Source: Thermoleophilaceae bacterium
Lineage (GTDB): Bacteria; Actinomycetota; Thermoleophilia; Solirubrobacterales; JACPNS01
Reading direction: 5' to 3'
Length of the DNA stretch: 20,413 nt
NCBI GenBank assembly: GCA_016463365.1
Contig: JAEMRJ010000025.1
Span: forward strand, 1 to 20,413
Position 1 is the first letter of the stretch; every line of letters starts with the position of its first letter. Position numbers and translations under genes: made by a program. The notes under the pieces were generated by a model. That model worked only from the letters and a program-made list of their open reading frames with translations. It was not told the origin of the DNA and did no database searches. Shown here one piece after another: positions 8,098 to 15,424 of the stretch.

Positions 8098-9225
8098 TCA
8101 GCGGATCGATATCGTCGCCGACCGCGTCCCGACTCCGGGGACGGTGAAACGCAACTTGTACTTCTTGTGCCGTCGGAGCGATCCCGTTGGAATCTTCGCC
8201 ACTCCGGATCGAATCGCCGAGGTTCCGCGCTTCACAAGATTTCCCTTTCGGCGGAGCGTCCAGGTAAGGCTCGTCGCTGATGAGTTCTCGACGTAGATTC
8301 GGATCGAGCGTCCGCGCTTCACCTTCCGGCTTGCAATCCAGAAGTACGGCGCGGGGTAGCCGATCGCAGAAGCGGGCGAGAGCTGTAGTCGGTATCGAGC
8401 TCCCAAGGACCCCCACAGCCGCACGTAGTAAGTCGCAGAATACGGGACGCTGTAGGAGCTGGCGTTGGAAGTATTCGCCGCCGGTGAGAGAGCGACAACG
8501 GACGATGACGTCGCCGAGGTCAGAAGCTCGGCATTGGCCTGGACAGATCCGGTGGAGAATTCCATCGTCAATGTGGTTCCTCCGAGCAGCGGCACATAGA
8601 GCCAATCCACATCGTTGTCGGTCTCGATCACTCCGGTGTAGACGACATCTGCGCTCAGAGGACCATTGGCCTGCCCCTCAAAATCGTTCGGTTCGCTTGT
8701 GGCGACCTTTGGAAGCGCCGGAAGCGGCGATGAATCCACAACATCTGTAGCTCCGCCGCCTGCTCCGGTGAATCCAACTGTGTAATTGCAGCTCCCGGAG
8801 TTTCTTGTGCTGACGACGATCTTCGCGATGAACGACGGTCCTCCGTAGATGCCGGGGGTCGTCACCGCATCGGTGTCAGATTCATTGTCATACAAATATG
8901 AAGCTTCGGCAATGTCAGTGCCGTCGAGCGTTTCAACTTCGAACTCCCCTGCGCTGCACTGAGCCGCCGAGAAGTGGATCTCGATCTGCCGCTGCGGGCG
9001 CAGACGCACAAGAAAGAAGTCCTGATCCGAACCTGAAGCGACTTGTCCGGAGGCGCCGCCAGGACCGATCGGCCCCGTCATCTGGAAAATGTCGTCGTTG
9101 GGTTCGATCTCGGACGTTGGGAGCGCCTGTGCGGTTGGGGCGCCGAAGAGGGCCATCGCGACGGCAAGTGGCGCCAAGAAGAATGGAAGCCTTGCGATAG
9201 GGCGGGCTCGTGGAATTGCGGACAT
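8098..9225 (-). CDS. exported protein with two PPC-like domains
   Basis: 375 residues. The signal peptide ends near AQA at residue 34. Two pre-peptidase C-terminal (PPC)-like beta domains follow, each opening with the usual EPND and closing with an Asp-rich aromatic strand: EPNDD (41-45) with GSDQDFFLVRL (65-75), and SEPNDFEGQ (about 177-185) with DNDVDWLYVPL. The last 100 residues look like an Ig-like beta sandwich rich in Arg/Lys. PPC domains usually accompany secreted proteases or sit alone on surface proteins; no protease domain is present. A weak GAAAGAGA-type SD precedes ATG 9225. It is the first gene of a two-gene unit with the exported protein downstream. Confidence 0.78.
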   Translation of the reverse strand: MSAIPRARPIARLPFFLAPLAVAMALFGAPTAQALPTSEIEPNDDIFQMTGPIGPGGASGQVASGSDQDFFLVRLRPQRQIEIHFSAAQCSAGEFEVETLDGTDIAEASYLYDNESDTDAVTTPGIYGGPSFIAKIVVSTRNSGSCNYTVGFTGAGGGATDVVDSSPLPALPKVATSEPNDFEGQANGPLSADVVYTGVIETDNDVDWLYVPLLGGTTLTMEFSTGSVQANAELLTSATSSSVVALSPAANTSNASSYSVPYSATYYVRLWGSLGARYRLQLSPASAIGYPAPYFWIASRKVKRGRSIRIYVENSSATSLTWTLRRKGNLVKRGTSAIRSGVAKIPTGSLRRHKKYKLRFTVPGVGTRSATISIR

Positions 9226-9393
9226 TTCGATTCTCTTTCAGAATTGATGCCTGGCAAGCAAGAATCAAGCTACCGGCCGAGTCCACACGAGAGCTTCAGC
9301 GTGGTCCAGTGCTTGATCTGATCGATCTTAGCGATTATCAACACTCTGAATCGTAATTCGAGTTGGGACCCCAGATCTGAGATGCAGGCGCCA
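9226..9393 (-). promoter_or_regulatory. 168-base gap: probable promoter of the two exported genes
   Basis: This is the only space between the end of the ubiquitin-like operon and the exported PPC-domain gene. On the minus strand it contains AT-richer sequence with a TTGATA that could be a -35, but no convincing -10 at the right distance. A palindrome CAGATCTG (9372-9379) lies near the operon end. No clear terminator hairpin with a T tract is visible, so read-through from the operon remains possible. Confidence 0.3.
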
Positions 9394-10488
9394 TCATGTC
9401 GGACCCGGGGCTGCGCCGGTGTTCTGGTCTGGAGTCGCTGGAGCGGGGTTCGTATTTCCTTTGCTCTTCGGCTGAAGGGAAGGCGCCCGTGGCGCGACCG
9501 GGCGGCCGTCGTTGCCAGTACGGTTGGGCGATATGTCTTCCAGTGGCTTCACTTTGATTCGCTTCGCCCTCTTGCGCTCGGCCGGCGCAGCCGTAGAGGG
9601 ACTGGAGCCGATCGGCGGGACGTTCGCATACCAGCGGCTCATTCTCGACGCTGCATCCAGAACCAACTGACTGCGTTTCTCTGAGCGCGATGTCGCCAGG
9701 TCGCTCGCCGTCTTCTCGCGACTCTCACCGCGGACCAGGAGGCCGGACACGCCAGCGAGCAGCGCTGCGTCGACGCCATTTCGATCTGTCTCCATGAGCA
9801 CCGTCAGATCTGAAGCAAGGCTCTTCAACCCCTCTGGCATGCCGCCACTCACACGTTCGACGAACACGGTTGCATTGCGGTTCACGAAGAGCGCGAGGCA
9901 TTTGCGCAACGCGGCCGAGTCGGCAGAGCCGGCCGACGGTAGACGGAAGACGGGCACCGCCCCGCCGCTGTAGAGTCCATCGGCAATCGCGCAGCCGTAG
10001 CGGTTGGCAGCGAGAAACCCGGTCGGGAGGATCAATGCCGAGACCCCAAGTCGGCGAAGCCTGACTCCGGCGTCAACCGAGGCGTTGCGCACGCGACGCT
10101 TTTCGCTCGAAGTCGCACTGAGCCATTTCTGGGAGTGGTCCAAGAACGCTTTGACCAATGCGACCGGGTCGTCCTCGGATATCCCGATATGAACGGTATT
10201 CAAAGGCTCGCCTTCGGCGCTCGCCGAGTCGATTTGCGCGGCACTGAAAATGTTTGCGCGGGCAACCTCCACGAGGCTCGGCACCCGCGCGCCGGCCGGT
10301 GCGCTGCCGATCGGCTTTCCGACATCCATGACGACGACCGAGTTGGCTGCGAAGGCTGCCTCGCGCTCGCTCGGTCCGTCCGCCTGCGCGACGATTGTCG
10401 ACGCCGCGGCAGCCATCAAGAATGTCGAGAACGCCGCGACGGCGAACACCGCGATGAGACTCCGCGAGATGCTGGTAGAGGCGGTCAT
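9394..10488 (-). CDS. exported or anchored protein of unknown function, last gene of the Ubl operon
   Basis: 364 residues from ATG 10488, which overlaps the stop of the upstream MPN- gene (ATGA); this coupling decides the start over a longer frame to 10545. Residues about 9-34 form a hydrophobic signal or anchor segment (SRSLIAVFAVAAFSTFLMAA) with a possible cleavage site after VAQA. A globular middle follows, with an alternating beta/alpha pattern (VSALILPTGFLAANRYGCAI). The last 70 residues are Pro/Arg/Asn-rich and probably disordered, ending GAAPGPT. I do not recognise a family. Its coupling to a membrane-tethered MPN-like protein suggests an outer-face partner or a client of the conjugation system. 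Confidence 0.72.
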   Translation of the reverse strand: MTASTSISRSLIAVFAVAAFSTFLMAAAASTIVAQADGPSEREAAFAANSVVVMDVGKPIGSAPAGARVPSLVEVARANIFSAAQIDSASAEGEPLNTVHIGISEDDPVALVKAFLDHSQKWLSATSSEKRRVRNASVDAGVRLRRLGVSALILPTGFLAANRYGCAIADGLYSGGAVPVFRLPSAGSADSAALRKCLALFVNRNATVFVERVSGGMPEGLKSLASDLTVLMETDRNGVDAALLAGVSGLLVRGESREKTASDLATSRSEKRSQLVLDAASRMSRWYANVPPIGSSPSTAAPAERKRAKRIKVKPLEDISPNRTGNDGRPVAPRAPSLQPKSKGNTNPAPATPDQNTGAAPGPT

Positions 10489-11129
10489 GAGAACGGCCAG
10501 GCTCCTCCGCCCGTCGCGGCCCAGGCTACAAGTCCCGCCGCGCAACCCAGGGCAGCTGCGGCGGCGACCTGCGGCGAGAACTGGAAACGCGGCTCCACCA
10601 GCGGAGCAATCCCAAGCATCTCGTGAAGATCACCGCGCCCGAGGCTGACGATTCTGCCCGCGGAGTCGCAAACATATGCCGCAATCTTCGCCGCAACCGG
10701 GTCAACGCAGAGCATCACGTAGTTCCCACCAGGGAAGTAGTGCTGGTGGGTTTCGACGTCGACCTCCGTCGGCACGGCACCGAGGTTGGGGCGTGAGCAG
10801 TACCAGCCGATGACGGTGGAATCCGGGTAGTGGGTCGAGCGCGCCTCGTGAACCCACCCCCAACTTGACCGGTCGAACGCGACGGCGCCGATCGCACCCT
10901 TTTCGACTGTCGCGACGATCCCGTTGATCTGCGGCCTTCCCTCGAACTCGACGCCGAGGATCGCGCCCGCCGCCGTTGACTTTCGATCCGCCAGAACATG
11001 CTTCAGGAAGCCATCGAGTACGCCCGGTGCCCACGCGCCAAAATCGCCACGGTCATCACGATCCTCGTGGGGAAGCTCGCGGGCCGCATCGACCGGTTCG
11101 CTTACCAGTTGCTGGTCGTGTTCCGTCAT
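10485..11129 (-). CDS. catalytically dead JAMM/MPN- paralogue with C-terminal membrane anchor
   Basis: 214 residues. Residues about 40-165 align by eye along the whole MPN fold with the JAMM protein of the same operon: HVLAD against HVFAH, VAFDRSSWGWVHEA against LTFTQDAWEEIHSA, VIGWYCSRP against IVGWYHSHP. The metal site is destroyed: the glutamate is replaced by Thr52, the two histidines by Cys111 and Arg113, the serine by Thr121; only Asp124 is kept. It should therefore be an MPN- scaffold, as Rpn8 is to Rpn11 or CSN6 to CSN5 in eukaryotes. A C-terminal hydrophobic segment (PQVAAAAALGCAAGLVAWAA, about 186-205) probably anchors it in the membrane. The first 35 residues are acidic and disordered. 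Confidence 0.78.
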   Translation of the reverse strand: MTEHDQQLVSEPVDAARELPHEDRDDRGDFGAWAPGVLDGFLKHVLADRKSTAAGAILGVEFEGRPQINGIVATVEKGAIGAVAFDRSSWGWVHEARSTHYPDSTVIGWYCSRPNLGAVPTEVDVETHQHYFPGGNYVMLCVDPVAAKIAAYVCDSAGRIVSLGRGDLHEMLGIAPLVEPRFQFSPQVAAAAALGCAAGLVAWAATGGGAWPFS

Positions 11130-11138
11130 GACCCCGGC

Positions 11139-11267
11139 TCAGCCGCCGATCACCGCGACGAGGACGAATCCCACCAGGAAGCCGCCGGCGAGGGCCAGCA
11201 TCGTCCTGCCCGGCCGCTCACCGAGTTCGCGTAGCGCGAGTCGCATCCAATCATTCACGGCAGCCAC
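11139..11267 (-). CDS. 42-residue single-pass membrane miniprotein
   Basis: A short frame fills the 142-base space between the RING gene and the MPN- gene. A GTG at 11267, 4 bases after the RING stop, gives 42 residues: a short amphipathic, charged start (NDWMRLALRELGERPGR) and one membrane segment (TMLALAGGFLVGFVLVAVI) ending in Gly-Gly. GTG 11258 and ATG 11246 are alternative starts. The next gene begins 9 bases after its stop. The gapless arrangement and the clean charged-then-hydrophobic layout support a real gene, perhaps a subunit tying the membrane components together, but there is no homology to lean on. Confidence 0.55.
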   Translation of the reverse strand: MAAVNDWMRLALRELGERPGRTMLALAGGFLVGFVLVAVIGG

Positions 11268-11271
11268 TGGC

Positions 11272-12054
11272 TCAGCATCCGTTCGGCCGTACGCGCATGC
11301 CGTGGCGACCGAGGTTCTCGCGTCCGGAACGGTTGTATGTGGACGGGTCATATCGCCACTCGCCGCCCTCGCGTTGCGCCCAGCTGATGCCCTTGAAGCA
11401 GCGCCGGTCGCTGTACGGGACGGAAAGTTGAAACTCCGCCTCGCGGCCGTCGATCTGCACGCGACTGACCGTGAGCCGATTCGGCTGGATGTTCCCGACC
11501 ATGTCGTGAGGCGAGTAGGCACTACGGAAGATCACGGCGGGGTCGCCGCTCTCACTGAGGTCGCTGATCTGCGGCTTGGCGAGATACCGCAGCGATCCCT
11601 GCCAGTGCCCCTGGTCGATCTGTCGGAATGCGCGCTTGAGGTCCTTGGCGATGGCCGCCGCCTGCGCCTTGCGCGCAGCTTCGGCGCTGCTTGAGCTGGT
11701 TTCGGCGGGCGAGGGCGCGACGGCCGAAGCGGTCGCTGCGCCGGAATCGCCCATCAACTTGACGGCAACCGCGACGATCGCCAACAGCGCGGCGGCGCCG
11801 AGAATTGCGAAGGCGGTGACCAGTACGAACTTTGAGTGTCGGCCCTGTTGTTCTGAGCTGGAGGCGCCGGCTCCGGACCCGGTGCGCTGCGCGTCTTCTC
11901 CGGCGCAACCAGGCTGAACACACCCGCCGTTCTCATCCCAACATTCCGTGTGCATCGGCGTCTCGCACTCCGAGCAGGTGGCGACCGAATCGGTGTCGCG
12001 CAGCATCGTGTGGCAGTACCCACAGCGCGCGCCGCGTCGCGGTGCGGAGTTCAT
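11272..12054 (-). CDS. transmembrane prokaryotic RING-type protein, candidate E3 ligase
   Basis: 260 residues. The N-terminus carries eight metal ligands in a cross-brace-like pattern: C11-x2-C14-x12-C27-x2-C30-x4-H35-x2-C38-x6-C45-x4-C50, including HTECW followed by GGC. This fits the Prok-RING_1 type of treble-clef domain, a family known to occur beside Ubl, E1, E2 and JAB genes and often fused to membrane helices. A Ser/Gly linker leads to one transmembrane helix (about 76-100). After an Ala/Ser-rich spacer comes an outer domain (about 125-250) that looks NTF2-like by its helix-then-strands pattern and a terminal GGEWRYDPST. ATG 12054 overlaps the JAMM stop (ATGA). With the RING inside and a folded domain outside, it could link an envelope signal to E2-Ubl transfer. 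Confidence 0.82.
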   Translation of the reverse strand: MNSAPRRGARCGYCHTMLRDTDSVATCSECETPMHTECWDENGGCVQPGCAGEDAQRTGSGAGASSSEQQGRHSKFVLVTAFAILGAAALLAIVAVAVKLMGDSGAATASAVAPSPAETSSSSAEAARKAQAAAIAKDLKRAFRQIDQGHWQGSLRYLAKPQISDLSESGDPAVIFRSAYSPHDMVGNIQPNRLTVSRVQIDGREAEFQLSVPYSDRRCFKGISWAQREGGEWRYDPSTYNRSGRENLGRHGMRVRPNGC

Positions 12055-12728
12055 GCGCCGATCACGATGTTGACAGCAACCAGGACAGCGGCAACGGCGT
12101 GCAGACCAACGCCGGCAATCACACCTATGGCCAAGCCGCTGAGCAGCGGAAGAGTCAGCGCGCCGCGTGCTCGTGGGGCCGCCTGTCCGAGCACGCCTCG
12201 CTCGCGCGACACAAACGTCGGCGAAGGATCGCTGTGTTGTGGCGGCGAGGCCTGAGCCGGCATTTCCGCCAGTCCGCCGCTGAGTTCGGACTCGACGCCC
12301 GGCCAGGCAGTCTCGCGTTCCCAGAACCCACGAAGCTCGCCCTCTTCCCAGCCGAAGAGGCCCTCGCGGCCCCCGATAGGGTCGATCACCAACGCGAGGC
12401 AGCTCGGGTCGGCAAAGAAGTTTCTGTGGATGAACTCGTCATGCCCCGAGAGGAAGATCCCGTGCCCCGGGTGTGAGTGGTACCAGCCGACGATGTCACT
12501 TCCGGTGTGGTCGCGTTCGATCGCGGAGTGAATCTCCTCCCACGCGTCCTGAGTGAAGGTGAGCGAGGTCAGATCGCCCTCGGCAAGATCCGCGCGAACC
12601 GACCCCTGGAGCAGGGCGCGCCCTTCTCCGAGCCGCGCGCCGACGAGTACGCCCCCGACTTCTGCGCCGGGATGCGCGAAGACATGCTCGTAGATGACAT
12701 CGCGGACGCGAACTGTGTAGCCGGACAT
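12051..12728 (-). CDS. JAMM/MPN+ metallopeptidase with C-terminal membrane segment
   Basis: 225 residues. A complete JAMM zinc site is present: Glu23 (in GAEVGGVLVG), then H84-x-H86-x7-S94-x2-D97 in WYHSHPGHGIFLSGHDEF. This is the signature of Rpn11/CSN5-type isopeptidases, so the likely job is to remove the ubiquitin-like protein from targets or to process it. A disordered Pro/Ser linker (about 150-180) leads to a hydrophobic C-terminus (LTLPLLSGLAIGVIAGVGLH onwards) long enough for one helix or a hairpin in the membrane, tethering the enzyme at the inner face. The start is ATG 12728; a GTG at 12746, overlapping the E1 stop as GTGA, would add six residues and is equally possible. Confidence 0.9.
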   Translation of the reverse strand: MSGYTVRVRDVIYEHVFAHPGAEVGGVLVGARLGEGRALLQGSVRADLAEGDLTSLTFTQDAWEEIHSAIERDHTGSDIVGWYHSHPGHGIFLSGHDEFIHRNFFADPSCLALVIDPIGGREGLFGWEEGELRGFWERETAWPGVESELSGGLAEMPAQASPPQHSDPSPTFVSRERGVLGQAAPRARGALTLPLLSGLAIGVIAGVGLHAVAAVLVAVNIVIGA

Positions 12729-12742
12729 GCCGCGTTCGCCGG

Positions 12743-13906
12743 TCACGCGCTGACCACCATTTGAACTCGATCGACTGCGTTTGGCGCGATCAGTGAAACC
12801 ACGTCTTGTCTCGGAAGTCCAAGATCGGCAAGCTCCAGCGCGTCGAACGCTTTGGGAAGTGGTTCGGCGAAGCGATTCGCGAGCTCTGCCTCGAGCTCGC
12901 TCCCGCACTTGGCGCAGGTCACCGCTTCAGCGCCGAGGCGCGCGGCGATCACGTTGGGGTGCAGCTCAAGCTCACATTCTCGGCAGGAGAGCTGCGTGAC
13001 GACCTCGTGGTCGAACTGGACGTACGCACCGTCCCCGAGCTCTTCGGTTGCGCGCGCCAGAACTTCTGCGAGCGTGGTCCCTGCCGAAATCGATTGCGAC
13101 GTGTCATAGCGGTCATGCGCCAAGCAGCCGGACTTGGCCGGATACTCGACGACGTATGAGTCGTGAGTGGTTCCGTTGAACACGAACCCTTTGCCGACGA
13201 GTGTGTCGCATCCGGGCGCGCCCTGGATGAGCTTGATCGCCTCCTGCACCTGGATTGCTGCGATGAGACTCGCTGAGGTTGCCGTCGTCGGAGTGCGCCC
13301 GTTGGAAATGTCCTCCGCCGAGAGCAGCGCGCAGGATCGACGCTGATTGATCATTGCCAGCGCCCGATCGCTGAGCGTGCACTCATAACACGAAGACTCA
13401 GGCGTGAACACGCGTGCGACGCCGATCAATCCTTCAATCGCCCCGTCGATGTACGGAACTCCCGCCTTCTGTGCGAGTGCGTTCAGCCGCAGACGCGCAA
13501 TGCGACTGTCCAGGCCACCGAGAATCACGTCGTACTCGGCAACCAGACCGACGCCCAGTTCGACGCGCAGGTCTCCGGTCAGCGCCTCGACCTCGACCTC
13601 CGGGTTCAGATCATTCGCTCGCATGGCGACGACGACGGCTTTCGGCTTTCCCACGTCGCTTTCACGCATGAAGACTCCGCGCGACAAATTCGAATGCTCC
13701 ACGTGGTCAAAGTCGACGACCGTGATCCTGCCTACCCCGAGCAGCGCCAGGCACTTGACGAGCTCATTGCCGAGCGCACCGGCGCCGACAACAAGCACGC
13801 GAGCCTCGGACAGCCGCTCCTGATCCCACCAGGCGATCAGTTCCTGCCGGGCGTAGCGACTCTCCGCCTCCTCGACTTCGACGGTGATGCGGGACGCCGC
13901 GGCCAT
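12743..13906 (-). CDS. E1-like ubiquitin-activating enzyme (ThiF/UBA family)
   Basis: 387 residues. The adenylation domain shows the nucleotide loop GAGALG (41-46), Asp65/Asp67 after the next strand, the E1 pair SNLSR (Asn73, Arg76), GKPKA (Lys87) and Asp133. It should adenylate the C-terminal glycine of the neighbouring Ubl. CYEC (173-176) precedes RRSC with Cys192, which sits where eukaryotic E1s such as UBA3 carry the catalytic cysteine, followed by the crossover region and the helix SASLIAAIQVQEAIKLI. This argues for a thioester-forming E1 rather than a ThiF/MoeB-type sulfur carrier. The C-terminal 120 residues contain C308-x2-C311 and C331-x2-C334, probably a zinc ribbon, and may recruit E2. 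It starts 3 bases after the Ubl stop. Confidence 0.92.
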   Translation of the reverse strand: MAAASRITVEVEEAESRYARQELIAWWDQERLSEARVLVVGAGALGNELVKCLALLGVGRITVVDFDHVEHSNLSRGVFMRESDVGKPKAVVVAMRANDLNPEVEVEALTGDLRVELGVGLVAEYDVILGGLDSRIARLRLNALAQKAGVPYIDGAIEGLIGVARVFTPESSCYECTLSDRALAMINQRRSCALLSAEDISNGRTPTTATSASLIAAIQVQEAIKLIQGAPGCDTLVGKGFVFNGTTHDSYVVEYPAKSGCLAHDRYDTSQSISAGTTLAEVLARATEELGDGAYVQFDHEVVTQLSCRECELELHPNVIAARLGAEAVTCAKCGSELEAELANRFAEPLPKAFDALELADLGLPRQDVVSLIAPNAVDRVQMVVSA

Positions 13907-13909
13907 TCG

Positions 13910-14170
13910 TCAGCCAGCGGTGATCTCGGCCACAAGGCGCAGCGTGTCGCCCTCGGAAACCTCCGCGTCCGTCAGCGTCTCATCGTCATCGAGCTGACGG
14001 CCGCTCGCCTTGTGGTGGAAGCGGTAGAGCAACGGCGCGCCGTCCGGGCCGACGGCGGGATAATTGAGCAGGTCCACCAACTTCTCGACAATGCGCCCGA
14101 TCGCGACGTCGCCGGGCAACGTCGCTTCTTCGCTCTTGCTGCCGGCCGCGTCAACAATGATGACGTCCAT
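13910..14170 (-). CDS. ubiquitin-like protein, 86 residues
   Basis: A small beta-grasp protein: beta hairpin MDVIIVD to EEATLPGDV, a helix (IGRIVEKLVDLL), YRFHHKASGRQLDDDETLTD as the ubiquitin-like middle and SEGDTLRLVAEI as the last strand, similar to EsaB/YukD-type bacterial Ubls. It ends Thr-Ala-Gly at the translation stop, so no peptide must be removed, but the usual Gly-Gly is replaced by Ala-Gly. AAGGAG (14176-14181) lies 5 bases before the ATG, and the start directly abuts the E2 stop (TGAATG). This is one of the best SDs in the operon, consistent with a need for more Ubl than enzyme. Its E1 and E2 neighbours make conjugation to targets the likely role. Confidence 0.88.
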   Translation of the reverse strand: MDVIIVDAAGSKSEEATLPGDVAIGRIVEKLVDLLNYPAVGPDGAPLLYRFHHKASGRQLDDDETLTDAEVSEGDTLRLVAEITAG

Positions 14171-14746
14171 TCAATCTCCTTGTTCCGGGTAGTCCGGCTT
14201 TGCGCCGGCTTTGTTCGTGCTGCCACTGGCGGGACGGTTGAGGGTGATCTCGACCTCTGCCTCAGGAGGCGTGAGTTCGACCCGGTCAAGCGGAAACAGC
14301 TCTGGATGCGCGTTCGCATAGAGCGCCGCATCGGCGTTCAAGGCGCTGTTGACGTTGAACTCCTGCCACTGGATCATCTCGCCGATGCGCTCGATCACAT
14401 CTGCAATCGACTCGGCTGGAGTCCAGATGTCACCGATGCAGTAGTGACCGGCGACGTTCGGATGAAACACCTCTGAAGTCGCTTCGACGTAAGGTGCGGC
14501 CCGCGGGTAGTCAATCCCCAGACGAATTTTGCAGACGTGCCTGTGAGTGACCCTCGGACGAGTTCCGTCGCGCGTCAGGCCCTTCAGCCGATAAATCACC
14601 TCGTACTCGGTCGGAGGCATGCCCTCGATCGCCTGGACAGTCACATGCTTGTGCCCGGAGAATCGCGAACGCACGGCTTCGTAATCCGATGCCAGTCGGC
14701 GAACTCGCGGAGAAACCGCTCGTGCTGTCGCCTGCGAATCAGCCAC
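14171..14746 (-). CDS. E2 ubiquitin-conjugating-like enzyme
   Basis: 191 residues with a UBC fold. After an N-terminal helix (RVRRLASDYEAVRSRF) and the beta meander come HPN (95-97), the candidate catalytic Cys103 in HYCIG, and Trp108 in IWTP, followed by the helices IADVIERIGEMIQWQ and NVNSALNADAALYANAHPEL, closely matching the C-terminal helices of eukaryotic E2s. It should accept the Ubl from E1 as a thioester and pass it to a target, perhaps with the RING protein. The last 35 residues are disordered. The start is a GTG at 14746 overlapping the stop of the preceding membrane-protein gene by 8 bases; a GGAG lies 10 bases upstream. Confidence 0.9.
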   Translation of the reverse strand: MADSQATARAVSPRVRRLASDYEAVRSRFSGHKHVTVQAIEGMPPTEYEVIYRLKGLTRDGTRPRVTHRHVCKIRLGIDYPRAAPYVEATSEVFHPNVAGHYCIGDIWTPAESIADVIERIGEMIQWQEFNVNSALNADAALYANAHPELFPLDRVELTPPEAEVEITLNRPASGSTNKAGAKPDYPEQGD

Positions 14747-15422
14747 TTGTTATCTGCTCCAGCGTTCGAACAGCGCCGTTGACCAGCCGCAGATTCGGAT
14801 ACGGGTGCGGAGCCTCTTCGAGTTCTTGTGTTTGCAGATTCGATACTGCGCGCTGCACTGCGTCTGCCGCATCATCAACGGTTTCGGTGGCTTCAGATGC
14901 GGCATCACCGCTCAAACGGTTGAGTGAGCCGAGATTGTCGTAAGCATCGAGCAGTTCGTCCTCGGCACCGAGCAGCGCGAGCGTCCCGGCGCGGACCTCG
15001 TCGTTGCCGATCTGCTGCGCCGACTGCTTGGCCGAATCGACCGCGCTCTGCGCACGCGAGACCGAGCTGACGGCACGGTTGAAAGCTGCAACGGTGGTGG
15101 CGTTTCCGACATCTGCGCTGATGTTGCTGACGCGCGCCGAGGGATCGATAAGGATTGTGACCGCCTGGGATTTTGATGTGTCGCGAAAAAGCAGCAGGTA
15201 GACGAGCACGATCGCGAGGAGCGCGATCGCGATAGCGCCGCCGAGCACCCACCACTTGTGTCGCACCAGGAACGGCTCGTCCGGGTGCGGTGCGGGCGTC
15301 ACAGACTCGCCTCCCGGTTCGGCTTCGGCGTTCATGTCCACCGTCACGCCTCGCGACTTGAGCGTGATCACCGCGACGTCGTCGGATTCGACCTCTTCGT
15401 ATGTCTGGTCGTCGTCGATCAA
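14739..15422 (-). CDS. single-pass membrane protein B of the Ubl operon
   Basis: 227 residues. A 50-residue acidic, cytoplasmic N-terminus contains ITLKSRGVTV (19-28). One transmembrane helix follows (about 57-79, after FLVRHKWW), then an outer alpha-helical, coiled-coil-like domain (about 85-190). It is a shorter paralogue of the gene just upstream: both have the ITLKS-x-G motif, FL-x-R before the membrane helix, and an outer segment IGN-x-E-x-R ending in LL-x-AY-x2-L-x4-R (138-169 here). The start is a TTG two bases after the upstream stop, chosen because it keeps the shared motif; no good SD is seen, so translation is probably coupled. I infer a receptor, adaptor or client for the conjugation enzymes. 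Confidence 0.78.
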   Translation of the reverse strand: MIDDDQTYEEVESDDVAVITLKSRGVTVDMNAEAEPGGESVTPAPHPDEPFLVRHKWWVLGGAIAIALLAIVLVYLLLFRDTSKSQAVTILIDPSARVSNISADVGNATTVAAFNRAVSSVSRAQSAVDSAKQSAQQIGNDEVRAGTLALLGAEDELLDAYDNLGSLNRLSGDAASEATETVDDAADAVQRAVSNLQTQELEEAPHPYPNLRLVNGAVRTLEQITSG

Positions 15423-15424
15423 TC

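Noticed and set aside
10489..10545. N-terminal extension of the last operon gene to 10545
   Set aside because: The ATGA overlap at 10485-10488 and the position of the signal segment favour the ATG at 10488.
10924..11694. Plus-strand frame of 256 codons opposite the RING and MPN- genes
   Set aside because: Low-complexity Ser/Thr/Pro/Arg composition typical of an antisense shadow.
12051..12908. Longer version of the JAMM protein with 60 extra N-terminal residues
   Set aside because: The extra part is Arg/Ser-rich and overlaps the end of the E1 gene in another frame; starts at 12746 or 12728 fit the operon spacing.
13694..14476. Plus-strand frame of 260 codons opposite the E1, Ubl and E2 genes
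   Set aside because: The minus-strand genes have clear motifs and tight junctions; the plus-strand product shows no recognisable motif and no SD context was found.
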